Assembly (NCBI GenBank): GCA_943354075.1
Contig: CALRBL010000005.1
Span: forward strand, 1 to 13,526
DNA: 13,526 nt
Reading direction: 5' to 3'
Source: Candidatus Nomurabacteria bacterium
GTDB lineage: Bacteria > Patescibacteriota > Minisyncoccia > Phycocordibacterales > CALRBL01
In this document: piece after piece, positions 1-6,852 of the stretch
How positions within the stretch are numbered: the stretch's first letter is position 1
Layout of the letters: the number at the start of each line of letters is the position of its first letter
Program-made: the position numbers and the translations under genes
Notes under the pieces: generated by a model
Seen by the model: the letters and a program-made list of their open reading frames with translations, nothing else
Databases searched by the model: none
Told to the model about the DNA's origin: nothing

Positions 1-1454
1 AAGACAATGCTGTAGCAGCTGCAAAGACTCCAAACTTTGATCGCTACTGGAAAGAATACCCTCACACACTTCTCGAGGCATCAGGACTTGCCGTTGGACT
101 TCCCGAAGGCCAAATGGGAAATTCTGAGATCGGCCACACCACCATCGGAGCTGGTCGCGCACTCGATACCGATCTTGTCCGCATCGCAAAAGATATTGAT
201 AGCGGAGCCTTTGCGGAAAACCACGCTTTCATCTCCCTCTTCAATCATGTAAAAAAATATGATTCGACACTTCATGTAAAAGGACTCGTTGGGAAAGGAG
301 GGGTACATAGCCATCAAGATCATCTCACAGCATTTCTTCGTGCTGCAAAAAATGCAGGTATCGAAAAAATCGCCGTACATGCTTTTACCGACGGACGAGA
401 CACTCCCCCACAAAGTGCTGTAGCATATCTCAAAGAAATCGAAGCAGTACTTGAAGAAATCGGAATTGGATTTATTGCCACCATGTCCGGACGTTTCTAC
501 GCCATGGATCGCGACAACAATTGGGATCGTCTCGCAAAAGCAGAAGCCGCGATGTTTGACGGAAAAGGACATGTAAAACAAGGTGAAAAACCTTCAGAAA
601 TTCTCGAGCAACTGTACGTAAACGGAGCACTCGATGAACATATTGAACCTGTCGTCTTTCTCGATGCAAATGGAAAAGGATACAAAGTCGAAAATAACGA
701 CGGAGTCTTTTTCTTCAACTTCCGTTCCGATCGTGCGCGCATGCTTTCAAAGAAGATAGAAGAAATGCGTGCTGCAAAAAATCTTTTCTATGTAACTCTC
801 ACTGAATATGAAAAAGGATCAGAAGGTAGTGCAACTATTGCTTTTCCCAAGCTCGCCATCGAAACTACTCTTGCAAAAGAAATTTCTGCGGCGGGACTTT
901 CCCAAGCACACATCGCCGAAACAGAGAAGTTCCCGCATGCCACCTATTTCTTAAACGGCGGCATCGAGACTCCTTACCAGAATGAAAAACATATAATGCT
1001 CGATAGTCGAAAAGATGTCGCAACGCACGACCTTGCCCCCAAAATGCGCGCGGAAGCAATTGCTGACAAAGCGATTGAAGAAATAGAAAAAGGTACCAAC
1101 TTTATCTTCATCAACATCGCAAACCCCGACATGGTGGGACACACCGCAAATGTTCCCGCAATTATCGAAGCAATTGAAGAAGCTGACAAACAGATGGGAC
1201 GAGTGGTGGACACACTCATCGCACGTGGTGGTGTTGCACTCATTACCGCGGATCACGGCAATGCTGAAGTAAATATCGATCAACAAACTGGAGACAAACA
1301 CACTGCACACACCATCAACCCCGTACCCTGCATCATAACGATGTCTGGCATTGTCACAGACCACGGAACACTCGCAGACCTCACGCCAACAGTCTTCAAG
1401 ATTTTGGATATTAAAAAACCTGCATCAATGACTGGTGAAAGTTTGGTGAAATAA
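1..1454 (+). CDS. gpmI: 2,3-bisphosphoglycerate-independent phosphoglycerate mutase, 5' end outside window
   Basis: Interconverts 3-phosphoglycerate and 2-phosphoglycerate in glycolysis, in the cytoplasm, using two Mn ions. The reading frame is open from base 3 (first residues DNAVAAAKTPNFDRYW), so the ATG at 114 is internal and the true start lies upstream of the window. Family motifs appear in order: GQMGNSEIGH with the catalytic serine at about base 120, then HSHQDHL, HAFTDGRDTPP, SGRFYAMDRDNNWDR, FFNFRSDRARMLS, NPDMVGHT and TADHGNAE near the end. All of these are as in known iPGMs. Only the N-terminal metal-binding segment is missing because of the window edge. The gene ends in TAA at 1452-1454 and converges with the next gene over a shared hairpin. 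The identification is firm. Confidence 0.97.
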   Translation, partial: DNAVAAAKTPNFDRYWKEYPHTLLEASGLAVGLPEGQMGNSEIGHTTIGAGRALDTDLVRIAKDIDSGAFAENHAFISLFNHVKKYDSTLHVKGLVGKGGVHSHQDHLTAFLRAAKNAGIEKIAVHAFTDGRDTPPQSAVAYLKEIEAVLEEIGIGFIATMSGRFYAMDRDNNWDRLAKAEAAMFDGKGHVKQGEKPSEILEQLYVNGALDEHIEPVVFLDANGKGYKVENNDGVFFFNFRSDRARMLSKKIEEMRAAKNLFYVTLTEYEKGSEGSATIAFPKLAIETTLAKEISAAGLSQAHIAETEKFPHATYFLNGGIETPYQNEKHIMLDSRKDVATHDLAPKMRAEAIADKAIEEIEKGTNFIFINIANPDMVGHTANVPAIIEAIEEADKQMGRVVDTLIARGGVALITADHGNAEVNIDQQTGDKHTAHTINPVPCIITMSGIVTDHGTLADLTPTVFKILDIKKPASMTGESLVK

Positions 1455-1493
1455 AAAAGCCCTAAGGAACGGATGGAACATTCGGTAGGGCTT
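1453..1493 (-). terminator. Rho-independent terminator of the DUF7282-like gene
   Basis: An 8-bp stem (1457-1464 with 1486-1493, AAGCCCTA/TAGGGCTT) encloses a 21-nt loop. Read on the minus strand it is followed by a T-run (plus-strand A-run 1453-1458). There is no T-run on the plus strand, so it mainly serves the minus-strand gene, although gpmI converges on it. Confidence 0.75.
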
Positions 1494-1516
1494 AGTGCTT
1501 GCCGAGCAATTTCGTA

Positions 1517-2065
1517 TTACTTAGCTTCGAAAGTTGCCGCAGCGACGGTGCTTCCGTTCATCACGAGCATTGAAGCGTCGTAATTGAAGTTAGCGCTATC
1601 TTTGTAGAAGACAATATCGTATTTCTTTCCTGCTACTGTCGCGCGATTCACGTAGATCGAGAGATCAGAATAATTTCCAGCAACAACTCGTTTTGCTCCG
1701 AGAATATAGGGAACTTTGTTTGTTGAAACACTGTCACGAACTGCTACCCAGTAAGATTCATCAATTGAAAGATTAGAAATAACGACCATATTTCCCTCGG
1801 ATTGATCACTCACCTGAATTCCCTCGTCAATATCTTCATTTGAAGGCGCCTTTGAAGTATCTTCGTTTTCATCTCCAAAAATCATCTTGCTTCCGGTACT
1901 TGATGCCTTATCAGAATCCTTGTCATTTCCCGAAGAACCGACACTATGACCGATAATAAAACCCGCAATGAGCCCTACCACAAGCGTGATGGCTACGTAT
2001 TTATCAAATCCCATTTCCTGCTGTGGTTGCTGAGGCTGTCCTGGTCTGTTGTCGTTTGGGTTCAT
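1517..2065 (-). CDS. Membrane-anchored protein with DUF7282-like extracytoplasmic domain
   Basis: 182 residues. A short Pro/Gln/Asn-rich cytoplasmic N-terminus (1-20) is followed by one hydrophobic segment at about 23-44 (YVAITLVVGLIAGFIIG). Then comes an acidic, Ser-rich linker (about 45-85) and a C-terminal beta-rich domain. The C-terminal half (SYWVAVRDS, ILGAKRVVAGNYSDLSIYV, YDIVFYKD) resembles what I recall of DUF7282, a surface domain seen in archaea and in CPR proteins. That assignment is from memory and unsearched. The likely topology is N-in with the domain outside. No Shine-Dalgarno is visible before ATG 2065, but a good promoter lies at 2097-2126. The specific function is unknown, and a cell-surface or envelope role is inferred only from topology. 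Confidence 0.8.
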   Translation of the reverse strand: MNPNDNRPGQPQQPQQEMGFDKYVAITLVVGLIAGFIIGHSVGSSGNDKDSDKASSTGSKMIFGDENEDTSKAPSNEDIDEGIQVSDQSEGNMVVISNLSIDESYWVAVRDSVSTNKVPYILGAKRVVAGNYSDLSIYVNRATVAGKKYDIVFYKDSANFNYDASMLVMNGSTVAAATFEAK

Positions 2066-2096
2066 ATCTTTATGTGTTTTAGTTGATAACGTACCA

Positions 2097-2126
2097 ATTA
2101 TACGCAGAACGTCGTATAGTAAGCAA
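2097..2126 (-). promoter_or_regulatory. Sigma70-type promoter for the minus-strand gene at 2065
   Basis: Read on the minus strand, TTGCTT (2126-2121) and a perfect TATAAT (2102-2097) are separated by 18 nt. The predicted start is near 2090, giving a leader of about 25 nt. The region also holds the promoter of the divergent nuclease gene. Confidence 0.55.
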
Positions 2127-2127
2127 G

Positions 2128-2724
2128 ATGACCAAAAAATCGATTATTTCTACTCTTTTAAGCATCATCTTTGTGCTTGCAATAGTCTTTCTTGATCCTA
2201 AAAGTGACACTCTTGATGGTTTCAACAAGAATTATGAAAGGAGTACGTATTTTGAAAACTGCACTACCGAAAATTCTCCCGAATCTGCAACTTCCACACT
2301 TTTCCACGTAGTGGATGTTTCAGATGGTGACACTATTGTGATAAGTCAGGGTTGCAAGCCGGTGACCGTGCGACTCATCGGTATCGACACACCAGAAACT
2401 GTCGATCCTCGTAAACCCGTGCAATGTTTTGGAAAAGAAGCATCGGACTATACAAAAACAAATCTCAAAGGAAAGAATGTGACGATTGAGACAGATGAGA
2501 CGCAAGATATTCATGACAAATATGGAAGACTTCTTGGGTATGTGATTCTCGAAGATGAACTCGGAAATAAAATAAATTTCAATGAGCGATTGGTAGAGGA
2601 AGGATACGCTCACGAATACACCTACAAGGTGCCGTACAAATATCAGGAACGATTCAAAACCGCTGAATCACATGCGCGAGAAAGCCAGAGAGGATTGTGG
2701 GCGATGAATGTGTGCTCTCAATGA
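2128..2724 (+). CDS. Thermonuclease-family (staphylococcal nuclease-like) secreted or anchored protein
   Basis: Ca-dependent phosphodiesterase of the SNase fold, predicted to cleave DNA or RNA outside the cytoplasm. From the ATG at 2128 it has 198 residues. The frame is open from 2083, but the extra 15 residues would delay the hydrophobic N-terminus, and the 2128 start directly precedes a Lys-rich n-region and a hydrophobic stretch (about residues 4-22), so it is a signal peptide or signal anchor. The SNase core follows: VSDGDT (metal-binding Asp), VRLIGIDTPET (Arg and Glu equivalent to R35 and E43 of the S. aureus enzyme), DKYGR (equivalent of R87), then RLVEEGYA and a final RGLW. All catalytic residues are present. 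Its end overlaps the convergent msrA end by 7 bp. A role in scavenging nucleotides from environmental DNA would suit a CPR cell (inference). Confidence 0.93.
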   Translation: MTKKSIISTLLSIIFVLAIVFLDPKSDTLDGFNKNYERSTYFENCTTENSPESATSTLFHVVDVSDGDTIVISQGCKPVTVRLIGIDTPETVDPRKPVQCFGKEASDYTKTNLKGKNVTIETDETQDIHDKYGRLLGYVILEDELGNKINFNERLVEEGYAHEYTYKVPYKYQERFKTAESHARESQRGLWAMNVCSQ

Positions 2725-3260
2725 GCCAATAATTCGTGATATTTTTCTTGTAACTTAGCGAGCTTTGGCGCGATGATAATCTGACAATATGCCTTGTCTT
2801 TGTTCTGTTCATAATAATCGTGATGATAATTTTCCGCGACGTAAAACATGCTTGCCGGAGTCACCTCGGTCACCACGGGATTCTCGTATGCCTTTGATTC
2901 ATTCAACTCTTTAATAAGTGCTTCTGCTTCCGTCTTCTGTTCTTCACTTGTATAAAAAATACCTGAACGATACTGCGTTCCTATATCATTTCCCTGACGA
3001 TTCAGAGTTGTCGGATCATGTGTATTAAAAAAGACCGAAAGTAATGAGCCGTAACTTATTACCGCGGGATCAAATTGAATACGCACCGCTTCTGCATGAC
3101 CTGTGTCACCATTACACACTTTCATATATGTCGGATTTTCTATTTCGCCTCCAATATATCCTGGCTCTGCCGAAATCACACCCTTCAATCCTTTAAGAAA
3201 AGCTTCTGTGCACCAGAAACATCCGCCAGCAAAAATCGCTGTTTGAAGTTGATCAATCAT
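2718..3260 (-). CDS. msrA: Peptide methionine-S-sulfoxide reductase MsrA
   Basis: Reduces methionine-S-sulfoxide in proteins and free methionine. The catalytic Cys is at residue 14 in GGCFWC, followed by GYIGG, GHAEAV, FF.THDPT, QYRSGIFY, the aromatic YHHDYY and the C-terminal YCQIIIAPKL that normally carries the recycling cysteine. The length of 180 residues is normal. I chose ATG 3260 because it begins one base after the stop of the upstream gene and has an AAGG 9 nt upstream. An in-frame ATG at 3284 would add 8 residues and overlap that gene. The spacing implies translational coupling as the last gene of an msrB - unknown - msrA unit. The 3' end overlaps the convergent nuclease gene and no terminator hairpin is visible. 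Confidence 0.96.
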   Translation of the reverse strand: MIDQLQTAIFAGGCFWCTEAFLKGLKGVISAEPGYIGGEIENPTYMKVCNGDTGHAEAVRIQFDPAVISYGSLLSVFFNTHDPTTLNRQGNDIGTQYRSGIFYTSEEQKTEAEALIKELNESKAYENPVVTEVTPASMFYVAENYHHDYYEQNKDKAYCQIIIAPKLAKLQEKYHELLAH

Positions 3261-3261
3261 C

Positions 3262-3594
3262 TTATTGCCTTGCAGCTTCTTCACTTAATCCGACTTCTTC
3301 AAGAATTTCAGCCAACGACGCCCTCTTTTCTTCTTCTGAAATTCCCTGATCGAGAGACAACCTCCAACGATAGAGCATGCGCGCAGTCTCTGGATCATCG
3401 GTGACAGTTCGTCCGATATTGCCAGTTTTGTTCATAATATTTCTTGCCAAGGCGTCATTAGGATCAATGCCTAGCTTTCCTTTTGCAGTATTATATTCAC
3501 TTTTTACTTCACCTATTTTGGATAGAAGGAATTGAATAAAATCCTCTCTTGAGACCGGCTGGTTTTCTTCACTTTTTTGTTGTTCGATTGACAT
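3262..3594 (-). CDS. Unknown 110-residue protein between msrB and msrA
   Basis: Soluble, charged and predicted mostly helical, with no cysteine, no membrane segment and no signal peptide. The N-terminus is a polar tail (residues 1-15). The centre has a conserved-looking stretch, DPNDALARNIMNKTGNIGRT, and the C-terminus is an acidic amphipathic helix (ISEEEKRASLAEILEEVGLS). It starts 22 nt after the msrB stop and ends 1 nt before the msrA start, so it is very probably co-transcribed with both. I do not recognise the family. Position suggests a link to the Msr pathway, but a simple hitchhiker is equally possible. No Shine-Dalgarno precedes the ATG; the upstream gap is A/T-only over long stretches. 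Confidence 0.8.
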   Translation of the reverse strand: MSIEQQKSEENQPVSREDFIQFLLSKIGEVKSEYNTAKGKLGIDPNDALARNIMNKTGNIGRTVTDDPETARMLYRWRLSLDQGISEEEKRASLAEILEEVGLSEEAARQ

Positions 3595-3616
3595 AATGTA
3601 TTTTTATTATTTTTAA

Positions 3617-4009
3617 TTATTCCACCCCCTTTCCCTCAGCCTGTAAATCTAAACACACCGAATTAAGACAGTATCTTTTTCCGGTAGGAGTACCAACACC
3701 ATCATCGAAAACATGGCCGAGGTGGGATTTACAATTAGAGCACTGAACTTCTACACGATTCATTCCGTGTGCATTGTCGTGTACAAATTCCACACTTCCC
3801 GGCATCGCATCATAGAAACTTGGCCATCCGGTACCCGAATCAAATTTGGTGTCCGAATGAAAAAGTTCAGATCCGCAGACCTTGCATTTATAGACGCCTT
3901 TTTCTTTGGTGCTCACATACTTTCCGGTGAAAGGCGCCTCCGTTCCCTTCTCACGAAGAACATGATATTCCTCGGAAGTAAGCTTATTTTTGATTTCTTC
4001 TTCGTTCAT
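3617..4009 (-). CDS. msrB: Peptide methionine-R-sulfoxide reductase MsrB
   Basis: Reduces methionine-R-sulfoxide, complementing MsrA, so the unit repairs both diastereomers. 130 residues, a full single-domain MsrB. Two CxxC pairs (C42/C45 in CKVCGS and C90/C93 in CSNCKSH) form the structural Zn site. The core motifs are FDSGTGWPSFYDA, the histidine of SHLGHVFDDG, and RYCLNS with catalytic Cys 114. Another cysteine, C119, follows within five residues. It is the first gene of the minus-strand msr unit. The ATG is preceded by AT-rich DNA with TATATT or TATTAT 6-8 nt upstream and no Shine-Dalgarno, so the message may be leaderless. It is divergent from the unit beginning near 4064. Confidence 0.97.
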   Translation of the reverse strand: MNEEEIKNKLTSEEYHVLREKGTEAPFTGKYVSTKEKGVYKCKVCGSELFHSDTKFDSGTGWPSFYDAMPGSVEFVHDNAHGMNRVEVQCSNCKSHLGHVFDDGVGTPTGKRYCLNSVCLDLQAEGKGVE

Positions 4010-4029
4010 ACGGTAATAATATACCTATA

Positions 4030-4057
4030 TTGCATTTGCCACTAGATATGGTATTTT
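4030..4057 (+). promoter_or_regulatory. Possible promoter of the GC-rich plus-strand unit
   Basis: TTGCAT (4030-4035), 16-nt spacer, TATTTT (4052-4057). The predicted start is about 4064, three bases before the ATG at 4067. The -10 match is moderate. Confidence 0.4.
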
Positions 4058-4063
4058 AGTTTC

Positions 4064-4500
4064 TGAATGTCCTTTCCACGACGCTTAGGCGTATTGGTCG
4101 CAGGACTTTTCTGCGCACCAGCCGCCTTTCTCGGCCTCACCGAGATGCCTTCCTTACGCACGATCCCGCCGACGACCGAGGTTCAACCCTCCGTTATCTC
4201 GGCAGCACCGCGCGCAGCGAACCTCCAGATCCTAACTCTCGCCGGTACCGCAGCCCTCTGCGACACCCGCTGGATGTTCCGGGATGGAACGTTCGCATCG
4301 TCAACTCTCCTGAAGCGAGCCTCACGGGCGCCTCCGGGGAGTCAAAGAAGCGCCGATCTCCGATCGGGCGCGCACAACACCAACGCCAGCAGCAGAAAGC
4401 ACGTAACTACGGACTACGTAAGCCCACGCTGCCATTGCGGCAAAAATCGTAACGACCTTCAGCACGCTCCCGGGTTCCCCGGGCGCGTGCTGCTTTTTTA
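4064..4500 (+). other. GC-rich transcription unit: structured RNA or atypical secreted small protein (unresolved)
   Basis: About 430 nt clearly richer in G+C than its neighbours, with a possible promoter at its start and a very strong terminator at its end. Two readings are possible. (a) Protein: an ATG at 4067, 9 nt after the -10, opens a frame beginning MSFPRRLGVLVAGLFCAPAA, which looks like a signal peptide. The frame then turns into Arg/Ser/Pro-rich sequence, has no stop before the terminator, and runs through it to 4549 inside the helicase 3' end, which argues against it. (b) RNA: several short perfect hairpins follow one another (arms GTCCT/AGGAC 4069-4106, CTCGG/CCGAG, GTTCC/GGAAC, CCGAT/ATCGG, ACGTA/TACGT). 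The motifs of tmRNA, RNase P RNA and SRP RNA were not found. I cannot name it. Confidence 0.45.
4460..4499 (+). terminator. Very strong Rho-independent terminator
   Basis: Stem CAGCACGC/GCGTGCTG (4460-4467 with 4485-4492), one mismatch, then CCCGGG/CCCGGG (4469-4474 with 4478-4483) on a TTC loop, followed by six T (4494-4499). The T-run is on the plus strand only, so it ends a plus-strand transcript and shows that the GC-rich unit is transcribed rightward. Confidence 0.88.
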
Positions 4501-4502
4501 TA

Positions 4503-6272
4503 TCATTTCTCTACAAATATTCTCACCAGCTGTATATCGCGATAGCTGACATTCGGGCCAAGAGCGTTCTTCACAGGCCCGAGCTTCATGTCGCCGTTCT
4601 TCTCATAAAAATACTTGAGAGATTTCTCTATCTCGCCGAATTTCTTCGCGGATATTCCTTTCTTTATATACTCCACTTCTTTTAGCTCGATCTGATGTTC
4701 TTCCAAAAGCTTTTCGACATGGTTCAGGATCGTCGCTTCGGTCATTTCGCGATGCTCGGCGATGTCTTTAAGAGGGATCTTCTCCTTGAGGAGTTCAAGG
4801 GTCTTCTGGAATGTGGTGGGCTTGGGCGGTTTCTCTTTTTTCTTCTTACCTTTCACGATCGCGCCATTCTCTACTTTTTGCTCGAAGACATATGCGGGAG
4901 CGATAGAGCGGATGAACGCATCCTGCCCGATAGTAAGAGTTTTTCCTTCCTGCATCTCGTAGAGGATGCGCTTGGCAGCGAGCGATTTGTCGCGGAGTTG
5001 CTTGTCATAAGCAAGCACTTCAGCATCCACGAGAAGCGCTTTGTCATTGAAGCCGAGGATGGTGAGGCCGTTCCACGAGCGCACGCGAGAAAGCGCCACA
5101 TATCCCATTCCCTTTTCGAATGATTTTGAAAGATCCACCTCAACGGCATCAAGACTCATTCCCTGGCTTTTGTGAACGGTGATCGCCCACGCAAGGCGAA
5201 GTGGATATTGTCGGAGTTCCGCTTTGACTTTGCCGTCTTCCTCAATAGTCCAGCTCTCCATTGGCACGTCGATGAGCTTTCCGGAAAGTGTTTCGACAAC
5301 AGGACCCCCCGAAAATCCTTCCACTTCGCGTACCACGCCGAGCGTGCCGTTCGCGTAGCCTACATCGAAATTGTTCTTCACGAACATCACCTTGGCACCG
5401 ACTTTCAATTTAAGAGATTCTGCTGCAAGGCATCCTTTCTTCAAAGTCTCGACGAGATTCTCCTTGCCAGTCGTATCCATGTCATATACTGCGACGTCAC
5501 CCAGAAGGCTGCGGAGCTCGGCTTCATTCACGCTGTCGACATCGACATTGTGAGTATAGAGACGCGTCGGCTTCACTCCAGCAAGAGGGCCGTTCTCACC
5601 GAGCATTATCACTTCCTCGCCATCGTCGTTGCTCGTGCCACCGTTCGAACGGAATCTCTTGCGCACATGATTCATAGTTCCCTCATCAACACGACTTCCA
5701 CGAATATCGTTGAGTACGCGTATAGAGACATCATCATTGTGACGAAATTGTTCCTCGAGATAGCAAATATTGAAACCACCATTTTTCCAAGCATCAGAAT
5801 GATAAATAAATTTTGGTACAGGTTCACCATAGCGAGACACCGGCGGCAACTGGAAAAAATCTCCACAAAGAATCACCTGGATACCTCCAAACGGTGCATC
5901 GTTTCTTTTGAATGCTTTGAGAATCTCATCTACAAGATCGAGACGAAAATGATGGAGCATCGAGACCTCGTCTATGATGAGCACTCGCACTTTTTCCATG
6001 CGCTTCCAGAGATATTGTTTCTCCTGCATTGACTCAAGATCAAATGGTGAGAGAAAATTACGAATACCAAGTCCTGTCCACGAGTGGATAGTAGTACCAC
6101 CCATATGAGTAGCTGCAATACCCGTGGATGCGGTGATACCGACCTCGACATCGTGATCTTTGAGATACTCGATATACATATTGAGAAGGTGCGTCTTTCC
6201 AGAACCTGCGGCACCCGTGATATACACGTTCACGCCGGTTTTTAGAATATTGAATGCTTCTTGCTGGGTCAT
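4503..6272 (-). CDS. Pif1/RecD-like superfamily 1B DNA helicase with C-terminal helix-turn-helix
   Basis: ATP-driven 5'-3' DNA helicase, probably acting in replication-fork maintenance or recombination. 589 residues. Walker A is GAAGSGKT (20-27), motif Ia is TASTGIAA, Walker B is LIIDEVSML (DEVSM 101-105), and motif III is ILCGDFFQLPPV, a Pif1 signature. Further on come EEQFRH, the TVHKSQGMSLD motif V and YVALSRVRSWNGL motif VI. After about residue 460 a Lys-rich linker leads to a helical C-terminal domain (LKDIAEHREMTEATILNHVE) resembling HTH_40, found at the C-terminus of some RecQ helicases; this resemblance is from memory. ATG 6272 lies 9 nt after a perfect TATAAT (6287-6282, minus strand) and has no Shine-Dalgarno, so it is predicted almost leaderless. 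It stands alone between two strand switches. Several long antisense frames inside it are shadows. Confidence 0.93.
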   Translation of the reverse strand: MTQQEAFNILKTGVNVYITGAAGSGKTHLLNMYIEYLKDHDVEVGITASTGIAATHMGGTTIHSWTGLGIRNFLSPFDLESMQEKQYLWKRMEKVRVLIIDEVSMLHHFRLDLVDEILKAFKRNDAPFGGIQVILCGDFFQLPPVSRYGEPVPKFIYHSDAWKNGGFNICYLEEQFRHNDDVSIRVLNDIRGSRVDEGTMNHVRKRFRSNGGTSNDDGEEVIMLGENGPLAGVKPTRLYTHNVDVDSVNEAELRSLLGDVAVYDMDTTGKENLVETLKKGCLAAESLKLKVGAKVMFVKNNFDVGYANGTLGVVREVEGFSGGPVVETLSGKLIDVPMESWTIEEDGKVKAELRQYPLRLAWAITVHKSQGMSLDAVEVDLSKSFEKGMGYVALSRVRSWNGLTILGFNDKALLVDAEVLAYDKQLRDKSLAAKRILYEMQEGKTLTIGQDAFIRSIAPAYVFEQKVENGAIVKGKKKKEKPPKPTTFQKTLELLKEKIPLKDIAEHREMTEATILNHVEKLLEEHQIELKEVEYIKKGISAKKFGEIEKSLKYFYEKNGDMKLGPVKNALGPNVSYRDIQLVRIFVEK

Positions 6273-6301
6273 GGTAGGAGGATTATATCATCTTTTAATT
6301 C

Positions 6302-6329
6302 TTGACTGCCGTCTTCTTTTTGATACAAT
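6302..6329 (+). promoter_or_regulatory. Sigma70-type promoter for a small RNA
   Basis: TTGACT (6302-6307), 16-nt spacer, TACAAT (6324-6329). The predicted start is about 6336. No plus-strand coding frame follows, only hairpins and a terminator within 100 nt. Confidence 0.55.
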
Positions 6330-6330
6330 A

Positions 6331-6428
6331 TCGGTGTTGGAATCTTGGGGAAGCCATTCCCACCGATCTCGGAAACACCTGTTTCCGAGTGATTATCTGG
6401 AAGCTCAAGCAATTGCTTGAGTTTTTTC
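6331..6428 (+). ncRNA. Candidate small structured RNA, about 90-98 nt, three hairpins
   Basis: Three hairpins in series. H1 runs 6331-6366: TCGGTG/CACCGA, GGAAT/ATTCC and CTT/AAG on a GGGG loop, with two small bulges. H2 is 9 perfect bp, 6368-6376 with 6381-6389, on an ACCT loop. H3 is the terminator at 6404-6427. An alternative pairing, GGTGTT (6333-6338) with AACACC (6374-6379), would disrupt H1 and H2, so the RNA could switch between two folds. If transcription starts at 6336 the outermost pairs of H1 are lost, which slightly favours a start a few bases earlier. SRP and 6S RNA motifs are not seen. The function is unknown. The terminator lies antisense to the last codons of the PemK-like gene. 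On the minus strand the same DNA is also an open but unsupported frame. Confidence 0.5.
6404..6427 (+). terminator. Rho-independent terminator of the small RNA
   Basis: Perfect CTCAAGC/GCTTGAG stem (6404-6410 with 6415-6421), AATT loop, then six T (6422-6427). The T-run is on the plus strand. On the minus strand it sits at the 3' end of the PemK-like frame. Confidence 0.85.
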
Positions 6429-6746
6429 TTTATCTTCAGAAGTACTGACTTTTCCATCCGAAACAATTTCTTTTGAAATCTTTTGGTGTGCATCATTTTG
6501 ATTTGATGCAACATGATCCATTCCTGTATTTTCTTGGGTCGTAATGGGTAAAACGATACACGCTTCACTTGATAACTTTTTAATGATCAGCACCGGTCGA
6601 GTAAACATCTCTCCCTTTCCTTTTGCTTCCGTACCGAGATTAATTCCTATCGAACACCACCACACTTCCCCTTCCTTAAAAAAGGGTTTTTTGTGAGTAT
6701 GTGACAAAGATTTCTTTCTGAAATTCCAATGATCATATTCATCCAT
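6405..6746 (-). CDS. PemK/MazF-family endoribonuclease toxin-like protein, C-terminus diverged or truncated
   Basis: 113 residues from the ATG at 6746 (a TTG at 6749 is also in frame). The N-terminal two thirds match the CPR PemK/MazF pattern: a basic N-terminus (DHWNFRKKSL), then GEVWWCSIGINLG, GEMFTRPVLIIKKLS and ACIVLPITTQ, the SH3-like barrel core of an mRNA interferase. After about residue 75 the expected LSQIR..D..RL segment is absent. Instead the frame gives a polar tail (KVSTSEDKEKTQAIA) and stops inside the small-RNA terminator. The neighbouring frame over 6410-6465 reads SVLLKIKKKLKQLLEL, weakly like the missing part, so a frameshift and decay are possible. No antitoxin gene is seen on either side. 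The family call is good; the activity is doubtful. Confidence 0.75.
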   Translation of the reverse strand: MDEYDHWNFRKKSLSHTHKKPFFKEGEVWWCSIGINLGTEAKGKGEMFTRPVLIIKKLSSEACIVLPITTQENTGMDHVASNQNDAHQKISKEIVSDGKVSTSEDKEKTQAIA

Positions 6747-6820
6747 CAAAACATCTTCGCATCTACCTCATCAAATTTTCCCAAAGAAAAACTCAACTAA
6801 AAATCAAACGCAACCAAAAG

Positions 6821-6846
6821 AAAACCCCGCGGAGGCGGGGTTTTCT
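6821..6846 (-). terminator. Terminator downstream of rplU
   Basis: Perfect 10-bp stem AAAACCCCGC/GCGGGGTTTT (6821-6830 with 6835-6844), GGAG loop. The A/T tails on both sides allow termination in either direction. It lies 9 nt after the rplU stop. Confidence 0.88.
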
Positions 6847-6852
6847 TGATCG

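Noticed and set aside
114..116. ATG 114 as the gpmI start
   Set aside because: The frame is open to the window edge and encodes conserved iPGM sequence upstream of the catalytic serine, so the gene is merely cut.
2083..2127. Upstream start of the thermonuclease
   Set aside because: The extra 15 residues would place polar sequence before the signal segment and overlap the divergent promoter; ATG 2128 is preferred.
4064..4500. tmRNA, RNase P RNA or SRP RNA
   Set aside because: No tRNA-like 3' end or tag sequence, no GAGGAAAGTCC-type RNase P core and no SRP apical loop on either strand.
4067..4549. 160-residue secreted protein as a firm CDS
   Set aside because: The frame runs through a strong terminator into the convergent helicase gene, and its composition after about residue 70 is not protein-like. 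It is reported as unresolved.
5172..6032. 286-residue plus-strand frame opposite the helicase
   Set aside because: It lies wholly antisense to well-supported helicase motifs and shows no family motif, so it is a shadow of the coding frame.
6269..6568. 99-residue minus-strand frame overlapping the PemK-like gene and the small RNA
   Set aside because: No ribosome site, it overlaps both the toxin frame and the helicase start, and its DNA is explained by the hairpins. It is used only as a possible trace of the lost toxin C-terminus.
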